42,679 nucleotides of DNA from Azospirillum sp. (GTDB taxonomy: Bacteria; Pseudomonadota; Alphaproteobacteria; CACIAM-22H2): the NCBI GenBank assembly GCA_020249045.1, contig JADCGK010000083.1:1-42679 (forward strand), read 5' to 3'. The position numbers and the translations under genes were made by a program. Positions within the stretch are counted from its first letter, which is position 1; each line of letters begins with the position of its first letter. Shown piece by piece: positions 8,084 to 21,575 of the stretch. The notes below the pieces were generated by a model. That model was not told the DNA's origin. It ran no database searches and saw only the letters and a program-made list of their open reading frames with translations.

Positions 8084-8104
8084 CAAAGGATACAAAATCC
8101 TTTG
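8084..8104. promoter_or_regulatory. Perfect inverted repeat, possible operator
   Basis: CAAAGGAT-ACAAA-ATCCTTTG is a perfect 8-bp inverted repeat in the most AT-rich part of the 7852-8209 gap, between the candidate RNA on the minus strand and the YkvA gene on the plus strand. Its size and position suit a dimeric regulator acting on divergent promoters. No regulator gene lies next to it. The remainder of the gap up to 8209 shows no further gene. Confidence 0.4.
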
Positions 8105-8209
8105 GTATCAGGAGGTTCCGCGTAGATCGGTACCGCGAATTCCGCTCCATTTTGAACGGGGTTTCGGCGGCGAAACCGCTTCGCCGCAGTGCGGTAGACT
8201 GCGCGTCCG

Positions 8210-8581
8210 ATGATCGATCGATTGCGTGGTTGGGCGAGGACTTTGAAGCGCGAAGTGGGCGCGTTGTGGATCGCGGCGCGCGAGAAACGCACGCCCGCGC
8301 TCGCCAGAATCGTCGCCCTGGCGACGGCCGCCTACGCGTTGAGCCCGATCGACCTCATCCCGGATTTCGTGCCGGTGCTGGGTTTGCTCGACGATCTGAT
8401 TCTCGTGCCCGCCGGATTGTGGCTTGCGCGGTACCTGATCCCGCCGGACTTGCTGGCCGAGTTCCGCGCCGCGGCGGCTGCGCGCCGGCCGCCGCCGAGC
8501 AAAGCCGCCGCCGCGGCCGTGATTGCGGTGTGGCTGGCCGGCGCCGCCATCGCTTTTTGGGCCGTGGCCTCGGTGCTCTGA
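8210..8581 (+). CDS. YkvA family (DUF1232) membrane protein
   Basis: A 123-aa protein carrying the DUF1232/YkvA core: [20 protein letters not shown] (residues 43-62), the hallmark [18 protein letters not shown] motif, followed by hydrophobic segments at about 60-77 and 101-121. Family members are small inner-membrane proteins of unknown biochemical role. ATG 8210 gives the full domain. Its stop codon lies next to the T-tract of the aconitase terminator coming from the other side, so the two genes converge with about 60 bp between them. Confidence 0.85.
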   Translation: MIDRLRGWARTLKREVGALWIAAREKRTPALARIVALATAAYALSPIDLIPDFVPVLGLLDDLILVPAGLWLARYLIPPDLLAEFRAAAAARRPPPSKAAAAAVIAVWLAGAAIAFWAVASVL

Positions 8582-8583
8582 AA

Positions 8584-8615
8584 CGAAAAACCCCGGGGTA
8601 CGGGACCCCGGGGTT
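8584..8615 (-). terminator. Intrinsic terminator of acnA
   Basis: AACCCCGGGGT/ACCCCGGGGTT is a perfect 11-bp stem with a 5-nt loop (8589-8615). Reading on the minus strand, it is followed by a T-rich run, 27 nt after the acnA stop codon. The plus-strand side lacks a T-tract, so it mainly serves acnA, although the hairpin is symmetrical. Confidence 0.8.
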
Positions 8616-8642
8616 CGGTCGTCGTCCGCTCGGTCCGCGTTC

Positions 8643-11333
<2,691 letters not shown>

Positions 11334-11407
11334 GGTTTTTGGTTCCTCGGTTGCGGGCGGCCGTTGCGGCCCTCCCGGGACACCGTTCACGTAGCACGAA
11401 AACGGAC

Positions 11408-11447
11408 CTTATACGAAGGGTTCGCACGTCAGGCAGGCGTTAACCAT
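11408..11447. promoter_or_regulatory. acnA/kinase divergent region: putative -10 and CtrA-type half-site
   Basis: The 164-bp gap between acnA and the kinase holds TATAAG on the minus strand (11413 to 11408), a reasonable -10 for acnA although no strong -35 is seen. It also holds TTAACCAT on the plus strand (11440-11447). TTAACCAT is the half-site form of the CtrA box as I remember it from Caulobacter. It lies about 50 nt before the kinase start. The acnA leader also contains a small GGCCG/CGGCC hairpin. Confidence 0.35.
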
Positions 11448-11497
11448 TGCCGTTGCATTGTGGGAGGCCGGCAATCCGGACCTGGAGAGCACCCCCC

Positions 11498-14011
<2,514 letters not shown>

Positions 14012-14791
14012 TCAACCCGCGAAGAAGCCGGCGAGTCCCGCGAGCACGGCGTCGCGCGCTTGGATGTGCGGCTGGTGCGCCGCCCCCGGCACCAGCCAGG
14101 TCTCGCAACGCCCGGGAAGCGCGCGGGCGATGCGCGCGAGCTGTTCCGGGCCGCCGTATTCGTCGGCCGCACCCTGCAAGGCGAGGACGCGCGCGGCGCA
14201 CGGCGCGATGTCGCCTTCGATGTTCCAGAACGCGAACGGGCCCGAAAGCCAGATATCCGCCCACGCGAAAAACAACGCCTGCGCGCCCGCGCCGTGGTAG
14301 CGCGCGAGCTTCGCGGGCAGATCGGTCGTGTGCCAGGCCGCGACGGCGGCCTCGATGCCTTCGCGCGTGATCTTCTCGACGAAAACATGCGCCGCCATCG
14401 TGGCGATGCGCGCGTGGCGCGTGGGGTTCATCGCCCCGGCCAACAGCGCGATCGAGCCGCCGTCGGAATGGCCCAGCAGGTCGCACGCCGCGATCCCGGC
14501 GGCGTCCAGCACGTCGCCGAGAAGTCGCGCCTCGCGATGCAGATAATCGACGCGGCGCTTTTCCCGGATCGGGGCCGAGGCGCCGTGGCCGGGGCGTTCG
14601 TAGACAAAGCCGGGCCGGCGTGCGGCCACGCACAGCGCATCGGGGAAATCCCGCCATTGGGCGATCGACCCCAGCCCTTCGTGCAGGAACACCAGCGGCG
14701 TGCCGCGCGCGTCCGCCGGCCACACGCGGCGGAACGCGATTCGCCCGTCCGGCAGATCCAGGAACGCCACATCGTCGGGTTTCTTGACCAA
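14012..14791 (-). CDS. Alpha/beta hydrolase
   Basis: A 259-aa cytosolic alpha/beta hydrolase (Abhydrolase_1/6). It has LVFLHEGLGS near the oxyanion hole, YERPGHGAS, the nucleophile elbow GHSDGG (Ser in G-x-S-x-G), a late acid in GAADEYGG, and the catalytic His in PGAAHQPH. Glu rather than Gly follows the first His (HEGLG), a pattern seen in a small subset of these enzymes. The start is TTG 14791, backed by AGGAAG with a 7-nt spacer. Its stop codon directly touches the kinase stop. It diverges from the acyl-CoA ligase gene across 144 bp. Substrate unknown. Confidence 0.82.
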   Translation of the reverse strand: MVKKPDDVAFLDLPDGRIAFRRVWPADARGTPLVFLHEGLGSIAQWRDFPDALCVAARRPGFVYERPGHGASAPIREKRRVDYLHREARLLGDVLDAAGIAACDLLGHSDGGSIALLAGAMNPTRHARIATMAAHVFVEKITREGIEAAVAAWHTTDLPAKLARYHGAGAQALFFAWADIWLSGPFAFWNIEGDIAPCAARVLALQGAADEYGGPEQLARIARALPGRCETWLVPGAAHQPHIQARDAVLAGLAGFFAG

Positions 14792-14935
14792 GTTGGCGCT
14801 TCCTGGCTAAGTGGTCGCAAGGCCGAACGGCTTTCGCCGCGCCCGCGCACCCGGTTTACACCGCGGACGCCGGCGGGGAAAAGAAAAGCCGGCGGACCAG
14901 GGACTTCAACGAGGCGACGCCCGCCCCCGCAACCG

Positions 14936-16918
14936 ATGCCCATGTCACCGCCCCCGTCGCGCGACCCCGCGCACGATACCTTCCCGAAGCTGCTGCTGCG
15001 CAACGCCGCCGTGCGCGGCGCGCGCGTCGCCATGCGCGAGAAGGAATTCGGCATCTGGCAAAGCTGGACCTGGGCCGAGATGGCGCGCGAAATCCGGTGC
15101 ATCGCCCAGGGGCTCGCGGAGCTGGGCGTGGCGCGCGGCGACAAAGTGGCGCTGGTCGGCGACAACCGCCCGCAGCTTTATTGGTCGATGTGCGCGGCGC
15201 AATGTCTCGGCGCCGTTCCGGTGCCGGTCTATCAGGACGCGGTCGCCGACGAGATGGCCTACGTCATCGATCACGCGGGCGCCAAACTCGCCGTGGCCGA
15301 GGATCAGGAGCAGGTCGACAAGCTGCTGCAGATCCGCAAGAAGGCGCCCGGTCTCGCGCGCATCGTCTTCGAGGACGCGCGCGGCATGCGCAATTACGAC
15401 GATGCCGCGTTGACGAGCTTCGCGCGCGTGCGCGAAATCGGCGCGGCGCGCGAGGCGAAGGACGCGGCATGGCTCGATGCCGAGATGGCCGCGGGCCGCG
15501 GGGCGGACGCGTCGGTCATGCTCTACACCTCGGGCACGACGGGCCAGCCCAAGGGCGTGCTGTTGAGCTACGACAACGTCATCCGCACGGCCGAAAACGC
15601 GATCGCGTTCGACGGTCTGAACGAAACCGACGAGGTCCTCGCCTATCTGCCGATGGCCTGGGTGGGCGACCACATCTTCTCCTACGCCGAGGCCTACGTC
15701 GCCGGCTTCTGCGTCAGCTGCCCGGAATCCGGCGCCACCGTGATGACCGATCTGAAGGAGATCGGACCGAGCTTCTTCTTCGCGCCGCCGCGGATCTTCG
15801 AGAACATCCTGACGCAGGTTTCGATCCGCATCGAGGACGCGGGCGCCTTCAAGCGCTGGCTCTACCGCTACTTCATGGCGTTGGCCAAGCGCGTGGGCAT
15901 CGCGCTCATGGACAAGAAGCCCGTCGCCGCAGCCGACCGGCTGCTTTACGCGCTGGGCGAATTCCTGGTCTACGGGCCGATCAAGAACGTGCTCGGCCTC
16001 ACGCGCATGCGCCTGGGCTACACGGCGGGCGAAGCGATCGGGCCGGACATCTTCGATTTCTACCGCTCGCTGGGGCTCAATCTCAAACAGCTCTACGGCG
16101 CCACCGAATCGAGCGTGTTCATCTGCATGCAGCCCGACGGCCAGATCAAATCCGACACGGTCGGCGTCGCGGCGCCCGAAGTTGAGATCAAGATCGCCGA
16201 GTCGGGCGAAGTGCTGGTCAAGTCCCCCGGGATTTTCCAGGCCTACTACAAGAACCCCGAGGCGACCGCCGCCGCGAAAACCGACGACGGCTACTACAAG
16301 ACGGGCGACGCGGGTTTCTTCGACAAGGACGGGCATCTCAAGATCATCGACCGCGCCAAGGACGTCGGCCGGCTGCAGGACGGCACGCTGTTCGCGCCGA
16401 AATACGTCGAGAACAAGCTGAAATTCTTCAGCTACGTGAAGGAGGCCGTCGCTTTCGGCCACGGCCGGGATGCGGTCGCCGCCTTCGTCAACATCGATCT
16501 CGAAGCCGTCGGCAATTGGGCCGAACGCCAGGGTCTCGCTTACGCGAGCTATCAGGAACTCGCGGCGAAGCCCGAGGTCTACGATCTGATCGCGGCGTGC
16601 GTGGAAAAGGTGAACCGCGATCTCGCCGAGGATCCGAACGTCGCGGGCTCGCAGGTCCGGCGGTTCCTGATCCTGCACAAGGAACTCGACGCCGACGACG
16701 GCGAACTGACCCGCACGCGCAAAGTGCGCCGCAACTTCATCGCCGACCGCTACGGGCCGCTGGTCGATGCGCTCTATTCGGGTGCCGAGCGCGGGCATAT
16801 CTCGACGGTGGTGACCTTCGAGGACGGGCGGACCGGCCGCATCGAGGCCGATCTTGCGATCCGCGAGGCGCCGCGTTTCGCGCCCGCGCGGCGCGTCGAA
16901 CTCGCGCGGGCGGGTTGA
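14936..16918 (+). CDS. AMP-dependent long-chain acyl-CoA synthetase-like protein
   Basis: A 660-aa adenylate-forming enzyme of the FadD15/long-chain acyl-CoA synthetase type, which joins a carboxylic acid to CoA using ATP. The P-loop is MLYTSGTTGQPKG, the A5 motif is QLYGATE, the A7 region is YKTGDAG, and A8 is IIDRAKDVGRLQDG. The C-terminal lid contains TRTRKVRRNF with candidate catalytic Lys. ATG 14936 and the in-frame ATG 14942 are both possible. It is the first gene of a long plus-strand operon; livG follows 2 nt after the stop. The location in a Liv-type importer cluster suggests that it activates the imported compound. The exact acid (fatty or aromatic) is inference. Confidence 0.85.
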   Translation: MPMSPPPSRDPAHDTFPKLLLRNAAVRGARVAMREKEFGIWQSWTWAEMAREIRCIAQGLAELGVARGDKVALVGDNRPQLYWSMCAAQCLGAVPVPVYQDAVADEMAYVIDHAGAKLAVAEDQEQVDKLLQIRKKAPGLARIVFEDARGMRNYDDAALTSFARVREIGAAREAKDAAWLDAEMAAGRGADASVMLYTSGTTGQPKGVLLSYDNVIRTAENAIAFDGLNETDEVLAYLPMAWVGDHIFSYAEAYVAGFCVSCPESGATVMTDLKEIGPSFFFAPPRIFENILTQVSIRIEDAGAFKRWLYRYFMALAKRVGIALMDKKPVAAADRLLYALGEFLVYGPIKNVLGLTRMRLGYTAGEAIGPDIFDFYRSLGLNLKQLYGATESSVFICMQPDGQIKSDTVGVAAPEVEIKIAESGEVLVKSPGIFQAYYKNPEATAAAKTDDGYYKTGDAGFFDKDGHLKIIDRAKDVGRLQDGTLFAPKYVENKLKFFSYVKEAVAFGHGRDAVAAFVNIDLEAVGNWAERQGLAYASYQELAAKPEVYDLIAACVEKVNRDLAEDPNVAGSQVRRFLILHKELDADDGELTRTRKVRRNFIADRYGPLVDALYSGAERGHISTVVTFEDGRTGRIEADLAIREAPRFAPARRVELARAG

Positions 16919-16920
16919 TC

Positions 16921-17715
16921 ATGGCGAACAAGGGCCGGGTCATCGGGGATACGCTGCTGAAGGTCGAGAACGTCTCGCTGGGCTTCGGCGGCGTGAAGGC
17001 GCTGACCGACGTCTCCTTCGACATCCGCAAGGGCGAGATCCGCGCCATCATCGGCCCGAACGGCGCGGGCAAATCCTCGATGCTCAACTGCATCAACGGC
17101 TTCTATCACCCCAGCGCGGGCCAGATCACCTACAAGGGCCAGGTCCGCAAACAGATGCGCCCGCACGAAACCGCCGCCGGCGGGATCGCGCGCACGTTCC
17201 AGAACATCGCGCTGTTCCGCGGCATGTCCACCCTCGACAACATCATGACCGGCCGTCTTCTGAAGATGAAGCGCGGCTTCTGGTGGCATTGCCTGCATTG
17301 GGGGCCCGCGCTGCGCGAGGAGATCGAGCACCGCGAGCACGTCGAGCGGATCATCGACTTCCTCGAAATCCAGGCGATCCGAAAGACGCCGGTGGGGCGT
17401 TTGCCCTACGGCCTGCAAAAGCGCGTCGAACTCGGCCGCGCGCTGGCCGCCGAACCCGATCTGCTGCTGCTCGACGAGCCGATGGCCGGCATGAACCTCG
17501 AGGAGAAGGAGGACATGTGCCGCTTCATCCTCGACGTGAACGAGGAGTTCGGCACGACGATCGCCCTGATCGAACACGACATGGGCGTGGTCATGGACAT
17601 CTCCGACCGCGTGGTCGTGCTCGAATACGGGCGCAAAATCGCCGACGGCACGCCCGACGAGGTGAAGAGCGACAAGCGCGTGATCGACGCCTATCTCGGC
17701 GTTCCGCACGAATGA
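16921..17715 (+). CDS. livG: Branched-chain-type ABC importer ATPase (LivG-like)
   Basis: A 264-aa ATPase of the HAAT (branched-chain amino acid/amide) importer family. Walker A is GPNGAGKSS, Q-loop IARTFQNIALF, a degenerate signature YGLQKRVELGRAL in place of LSGGQ, Walker B LLLLDEP, and the LivG-type MAGMNLEEKEDM after it. The H-loop is LIEHDMGVVM. A Trp-rich insert (GFWWHCLHWG) marks the subgroup found with acyl-CoA ligase genes. The ATG is 2 nt after the ligase stop; the 399-aa track ORF is upstream read-through. Assignment to a specific substrate is not possible. Confidence 0.88.
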   Translation: MANKGRVIGDTLLKVENVSLGFGGVKALTDVSFDIRKGEIRAIIGPNGAGKSSMLNCINGFYHPSAGQITYKGQVRKQMRPHETAAGGIARTFQNIALFRGMSTLDNIMTGRLLKMKRGFWWHCLHWGPALREEIEHREHVERIIDFLEIQAIRKTPVGRLPYGLQKRVELGRALAAEPDLLLLDEPMAGMNLEEKEDMCRFILDVNEEFGTTIALIEHDMGVVMDISDRVVVLEYGRKIADGTPDEVKSDKRVIDAYLGVPHE

Positions 17716-17722
17716 GGGCGCG

Positions 17723-18661
17723 ATGACGGGCGACATCCTCGGTTTTCTGTTCGGCCCCCTGAAGGAGATTTGGGAATTCCCGATCTTCTTCGTCGAAGTC
17801 GTCATCGGCGGCCTGCTGACGGGCGTGATGTACAGCCTCGTGGCGCTCGGCTTCGTGCTGATCTTCAAGGCGTCGGGCGTGTTCAATTTCGCCCAAGGTG
17901 CGATGGTGCTTTGCGCGGCGCTGAGCTTCGTCGGGTTCCAGGAATTGGGCGCGCCGATATGGCTCGCGCTGATCCTCACGCTCGCAACGATGCTGCTGAT
18001 GGCGATGGCCATCGAACGGCTGGTCCTGCGCCCGCTCGTCAATCAGCCCGCCATCATCCTGTTCATGGCGACGATCGGGATCACCTTCTTCATCGACGGT
18101 CTGTTCCAGACGATCTGGGGCTCGGACATCAAGCGCATGGACGTCGGCATTCCGAAGGAGCCGATGGAATTCGGCGGCGTGCTGGTCAACACGTTCGACA
18201 TCGTCGCCGCACTCGTCGCGGGCACGCTGGTCGCCACGCTCGCCTTCTTCTTCCAATCCACGCGCATCGGCCGGGCGTTGCGCGCCGTCGCCGACGACCA
18301 TCAGGCCGCGCAATCGGTCGGCATTCCGCTGCGCACGATATGGGTCATCGTCTGGGCGGTGGCGGGGCTGGTGGCGCTCGTCGCGGGCATCATGTGGGGC
18401 TCGAAGCTCGGCGTGCAGTTTTCGCTGGCGCTGATCGCGCTCAAGGCGCTTCCGGTGCTCATCCTGGGCGGGTTCACCTCGATCCCGGGGGCGATCATCG
18501 GCGGGCTCATCATCGGGGTGGGCGAGAAGGTGGCTGAAGTCTACTGGGCGCCGGGGATCGGCGGCGGCATCGAGGATTGGTTCGCCTACATCCTGGCGCT
18601 GGTCTTCCTGATGTTCCGGCCCCAGGGGCTGTTCGGCGAAAAGATCATCGAGCGGGTGTGA
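17723..18661 (+). CDS. livH: Branched-chain-type ABC importer permease (LivH-like)
   Basis: A 312-aa integral membrane permease with about eight hydrophobic helices. It has the LivH pattern GVMYSLVALGFVLIFKASGVFNFAQG near the N-terminus and the EAA-like cytoplasmic loop STRIGRALRAVADDHQAAQSVGI, which docks with the ATPases. The C-terminal part has LGGFTSIPGAIIGGLIIG, another LivH hallmark. GAGG precedes the ATG, 7 nt after livG. It pairs with LivM in the membrane. Confidence 0.92.
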   Translation: MTGDILGFLFGPLKEIWEFPIFFVEVVIGGLLTGVMYSLVALGFVLIFKASGVFNFAQGAMVLCAALSFVGFQELGAPIWLALILTLATMLLMAMAIERLVLRPLVNQPAIILFMATIGITFFIDGLFQTIWGSDIKRMDVGIPKEPMEFGGVLVNTFDIVAALVAGTLVATLAFFFQSTRIGRALRAVADDHQAAQSVGIPLRTIWVIVWAVAGLVALVAGIMWGSKLGVQFSLALIALKALPVLILGGFTSIPGAIIGGLIIGVGEKVAEVYWAPGIGGGIEDWFAYILALVFLMFRPQGLFGEKIIERV

Positions 18662-18667
18662 CGGCGC

Positions 18668-19744
18668 ATGTTTTACCGCGAATCCGGCCAGTTCAAATCC
18701 GCCTACGCCGCCGATCAGGCGATGTTCCCGATTCTGCAGGACCGCATCGGGATGGCCGTCATCCTGGCCGTGGCGTTCGTCGGCGTGCCGATGGTCGCCA
18801 ACGATTACTTCCTGTCGACGCTGCTGATCCCGTTCCTGATCTTCGCGCTCGCGGCGATCGGGCTCAACATCCTGACCGGCTATTGCGGGCAGTTGTCGTT
18901 GGGCACGGGCGGGTTCATGGCGTGCGGCGCCTTCGCGGCCTACAAGCTCGCGACCGCGCTGCCCGAAATGAACATCGTGGTCGTCTTCCTGTTGTCGGGC
19001 TTCGTGTCGGCGGCGGTGGGCGTGGTGTTCGGCGTGCCGAGCTTGCGCATCAAGGGTTTCTATCTGGCCGTGGCGACGCTCGCCGCGCAGTTCTTCCTGA
19101 TCTGGCTGTTCACCAAGGTGCCGTGGTTCGTCAACTACTCGGCCTCGGGCGTGATCTCGGCGCCGCCGCGCGACGTGTTCGGCTTCTACGTCACCGGGAT
19201 CGAGGCGACGGCGGAGGCGAAATACATTTTCTGCCTGTCTTTCGTCGCGGTCTTGGCGCTGGTCGCCAAAAATCTGGTGCGCGGGCGCGTGGGCCGCGCC
19301 TGGATGGCGATCCGCGACATGGACATCGCGGCCGAAATCATCGGCATCAAGCCCCTGCAGACCAAGCTGCTCGCCTTCGCCGTCTCGTCCTTCTATTGCG
19401 GCGTGGCGGGCGCGTTGTGGGCTTTCATCTACACGAGTTCGGTCGAAGCCCTGGCCTTCGACATCAACCGGTCCTTCCAGATCTTGTTCATGATCATCAT
19501 CGGCGGGTTGGGTTCGATCCTGGGGTCGTTCCTGGGGGCGGCGTTCATCGTGCTGCTGCCAATTTTCCTCAACGTCGTGCCGACGGCCATCGGCGTACCG
19601 CTGTCCACCGCCATGATCGCGCATATGGAGTTCATGATCTTCGGCGCGCTGATCATCTTCTTCCTGATCGTCGAGCCGCACGGGCTGGCGCGGTTGTGGC
19701 AACTGGGTAAGGAAAAGCTGCGCCTGTGGCCCTTTCCGCATTGA
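18668..19744 (+). CDS. livM: Branched-chain-type ABC importer permease (LivM-like)
   Basis: A 358-aa permease with an N-terminal extension of about 35 residues (MFYRESGQFKSAYAADQAMF...) before the helices. The LivM motifs are clear: AAIGLNILTGYCGQLSLGTGGFMACGAF, the loop GRVGRAWMAIRDMDIAAEIIGI, and MIIIGGLGSILGSFLGAAF. It starts 6 nt after livH. The substrate-binding protein and second ATPase that should follow are found only 3.6 kb further on, beyond the ars genes. Confidence 0.92.
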   Translation: MFYRESGQFKSAYAADQAMFPILQDRIGMAVILAVAFVGVPMVANDYFLSTLLIPFLIFALAAIGLNILTGYCGQLSLGTGGFMACGAFAAYKLATALPEMNIVVVFLLSGFVSAAVGVVFGVPSLRIKGFYLAVATLAAQFFLIWLFTKVPWFVNYSASGVISAPPRDVFGFYVTGIEATAEAKYIFCLSFVAVLALVAKNLVRGRVGRAWMAIRDMDIAAEIIGIKPLQTKLLAFAVSSFYCGVAGALWAFIYTSSVEALAFDINRSFQILFMIIIGGLGSILGSFLGAAFIVLLPIFLNVVPTAIGVPLSTAMIAHMEFMIFGALIIFFLIVEPHGLARLWQLGKEKLRLWPFPH

Positions 19745-19852
19745 GGGGCGCGGACTAAATACCTTGTCGTCCCCGTTGCCAAATCGGGATGCGTCGGGTT
19801 ATCTCCCCGCGCGCTCGACGTTCTTCCATCCAGCCCCTCACCGAGGTCGCCG

Positions 19853-20233
19853 ATGAAAAGCCTTCTCGCCGCCGCCGTAATCGCCTTGGGCCTTCCGGTC
19901 CTGACGCCCGCACCCGCGCAAGCCGCCGATGCGGCCGCGGGCGAAGCGGCCGCGCGCCGTCTGTGCGCCGCGTGCCACATCTTCACCGCAGAAGGCCGGC
20001 GCGGTGTGGGCCCCACGCTGTTCGGTCTGGTCGGCCGCAAATCCGGCGCCGTCGAAGGCTTCCGCTATTCGACCGCCAACCAGAACGCGAACGTCGTCTG
20101 GACGCCCGAAGTGCTCGACAAATACCTCATCAACCCGCGCGAATTCATGCCTGGTACGACGATGGCCTTCGCCGGCATCCGCAACGAAGTCGAGCGCGCC
20201 AACGTCATCGCGTATCTGCAGACGCTGAAGTAG
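19853..20233 (+). CDS. Class I c-type cytochrome
   Basis: A 126-aa secreted monohaem cytochrome c. It has a Sec signal peptide (cut predicted at AQA/AD, residue 24/25), the haem-binding CAACH (Cys38, Cys41, His42), the VGPTLFGLVGRKSG segment and the distal Met in MPGTTM, as in mitochondrial-type soluble cytochromes c. Haem attachment in the periplasm would need the Ccm machinery encoded at 27.5-34.7 kb. GAGG precedes the ATG. Its 3' end overlaps the convergent arsO gene by 29 bp. Its electron-transfer partners are not identifiable here. The 108 bp between livM and this gene contain no obvious terminator. Confidence 0.92.
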   Translation: MKSLLAAAVIALGLPVLTPAPAQAADAAAGEAAARRLCAACHIFTAEGRRGVGPTLFGLVGRKSGAVEGFRYSTANQNANVVWTPEVLDKYLINPREFMPGTTMAFAGIRNEVERANVIAYLQTLK

Positions 20234-21527
20234 GCTCGGGCGCGCGGGCGGGGCAACACCCCCCGCTCGCCGCACCGGTTGCCGCCGGCAGTCGGATTTT
20301 GGGTTTCGGTCCGGCGCAAACGCCGGTTTCCGGCAGGACCAGTTCGACTTTGGCGGCAGCTTCAGCGTCGCCGGCGAGCGCTGCGACGATCGAGCGGACT
20401 TGTTCGTAGCCGGTCGCCAGCAGGAACGTCGGCGCACGGCCATAGGCTTTCATTCCGGCCAGATAGAAACCGGCTTCCGGCTGCGCCAATTCCTTGGCTC
20501 CGTGCGGGCGCACCGTGCCGCATGAATGCAGATTGGGATCGATCAGCGGGCCCAGCGCGCGCGGACATTCGAGCGCCGGGTCCAGATCGAGACGGACTTC
20601 GCGCAACATGTCGAGGTCGGGCCGAAAGCCGGTGGCGGCGATCAGGCGATCGGCCTCGATCGCCCGGCCGTCCTCCGCGCGCAAGCGCAGACGCCCGCCC
20701 GCCCGCTCGATCGCCGCGAGGCGGAACTCGGTTTCCGCCGCGATGCGGCCTCGGCGCACCAATCCCGCGATCGTCGTCCCCAGCGCGCCGCGCGCCGCCA
20801 GCTTGTCGGCACCGCCGCCGCCGAACGCTTTCTCCAAATCGGCGCCGCGATAGAGCCAGACGATCCGTCCGGCGATGCCGTCGAGTTCGATCAACGTGCC
20901 GATCGCCGAATGCCCGCCGCCGAGTACGGCGACGGTCTTGCCCGCGTAGGCGTCGCGCGCCGCCCCGGCGATTTCGGGCATCGCGTAGGCGATGCGTTCG
21001 GCGTTCTCCGCCTCGCCCGGCGCCGCGCGTCCGTCCGAGCCGGCGGGGTTGGGTTGGAACCACGTCCCCGACGCATCGATCACGGCGTCGGCCGTCACGC
21101 GATAGGCGCCCGCCGGACCTTCCACGACGAGTTCGAAGGGGCGCGCGCTGCGGCCCGCGTCCTTGACCTTGTCGAGGCCGCGTCGGCCGATCGAGCGGAC
21201 CCGCGCGCTCGTCCGCAAGGCGGCGCGGAGGGCGGGCACCGCGGCCAAAGTCGCGACGTAGTGGGCGAGCAAGTCGCCGCCCGTCGGGTGATCGAGCGGG
21301 TTGGGCGGAGTCCAGCCGGTTTCGCGCAACAGGCGTGCCGCAGCGGCGTCGATGTTCAACGACCAGGTCGAGAACATCCGGACATGCGCCCACTGGCGGA
21401 TCGCGTGGCCCGCCTCGGGGCCGCGCTCGAGCACGATGGGCGTAAGTCCGCGTTCCAGCGCGTGCGCGGCCGCCGCAAGGCCGACGGGTCCCGCGCCGAC
21501 GATCGCGAGAGTTTTCACCTGGGACAT
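20205..21527 (-). CDS. arsO: Flavin-dependent monooxygenase, ArsO-like
   Basis: A 440-aa FAD/NAD(P)H oxidoreductase. FAD-binding motif VGAGPVGLAAAAHAL is at the N-terminus, the second dinucleotide motif VLGGGHSAIGTLIEL is near the middle, and ATGFRPDLDML follows. The C-terminus carries extra cysteines (TGVCAGPKP and GGCCP), as in the flavoproteins found in arsenic operons (ArsO). Start ATG 21527 is preferred over ATG 21533: AGGAG is 7 nt from the former but only 1 nt from the latter. It lies downstream of arsR on the same strand, with an ArsR-like operator in the 48-bp gap. Its reaction has not, to my knowledge, been settled for the family; the role in arsenic handling is inferred from context. 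Confidence 0.72.
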   Translation of the reverse strand: MSQVKTLAIVGAGPVGLAAAAHALERGLTPIVLERGPEAGHAIRQWAHVRMFSTWSLNIDAAAARLLRETGWTPPNPLDHPTGGDLLAHYVATLAAVPALRAALRTSARVRSIGRRGLDKVKDAGRSARPFELVVEGPAGAYRVTADAVIDASGTWFQPNPAGSDGRAAPGEAENAERIAYAMPEIAGAARDAYAGKTVAVLGGGHSAIGTLIELDGIAGRIVWLYRGADLEKAFGGGGADKLAARGALGTTIAGLVRRGRIAAETEFRLAAIERAGGRLRLRAEDGRAIEADRLIAATGFRPDLDMLREVRLDLDPALECPRALGPLIDPNLHSCGTVRPHGAKELAQPEAGFYLAGMKAYGRAPTFLLATGYEQVRSIVAALAGDAEAAAKVELVLPETGVCAGPKPKIRLPAATGAASGGCCPARAPEPTSASADTR

Positions 21528-21543
21528 CGGCATTCTCCTGTCA

Positions 21544-21560
21544 TTCCAGAAATTTCGAAA
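21544..21560. promoter_or_regulatory. Putative ArsR operator, copy 1 (arsR-arsO gap)
   Basis: TTCCAGAAATTTCGAAA lies between the arsR stop and the arsO start. With the next base it contains the perfect palindrome ATTTCGAAAT. It matches copy 2 at 15 of 17 positions. Being inside the operon, it suggests a second ArsR-controlled promoter just before arsO. Confidence 0.6.
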
Positions 21561-21575
21561 TAATGGCCAAACCCA

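Noticed and set aside
17591-19741. 716-aa minus-strand ORF opposite livH/livM
   Set aside because: Antisense shadow rich in Arg/Asp/His repeats with no domain; the plus strand encodes clear permeases.
21528-21533. ATG 21533 as the arsO start
   Set aside because: The AGGAG site is only 1 nt away from it; ATG 21527 has the proper 7-nt spacing.
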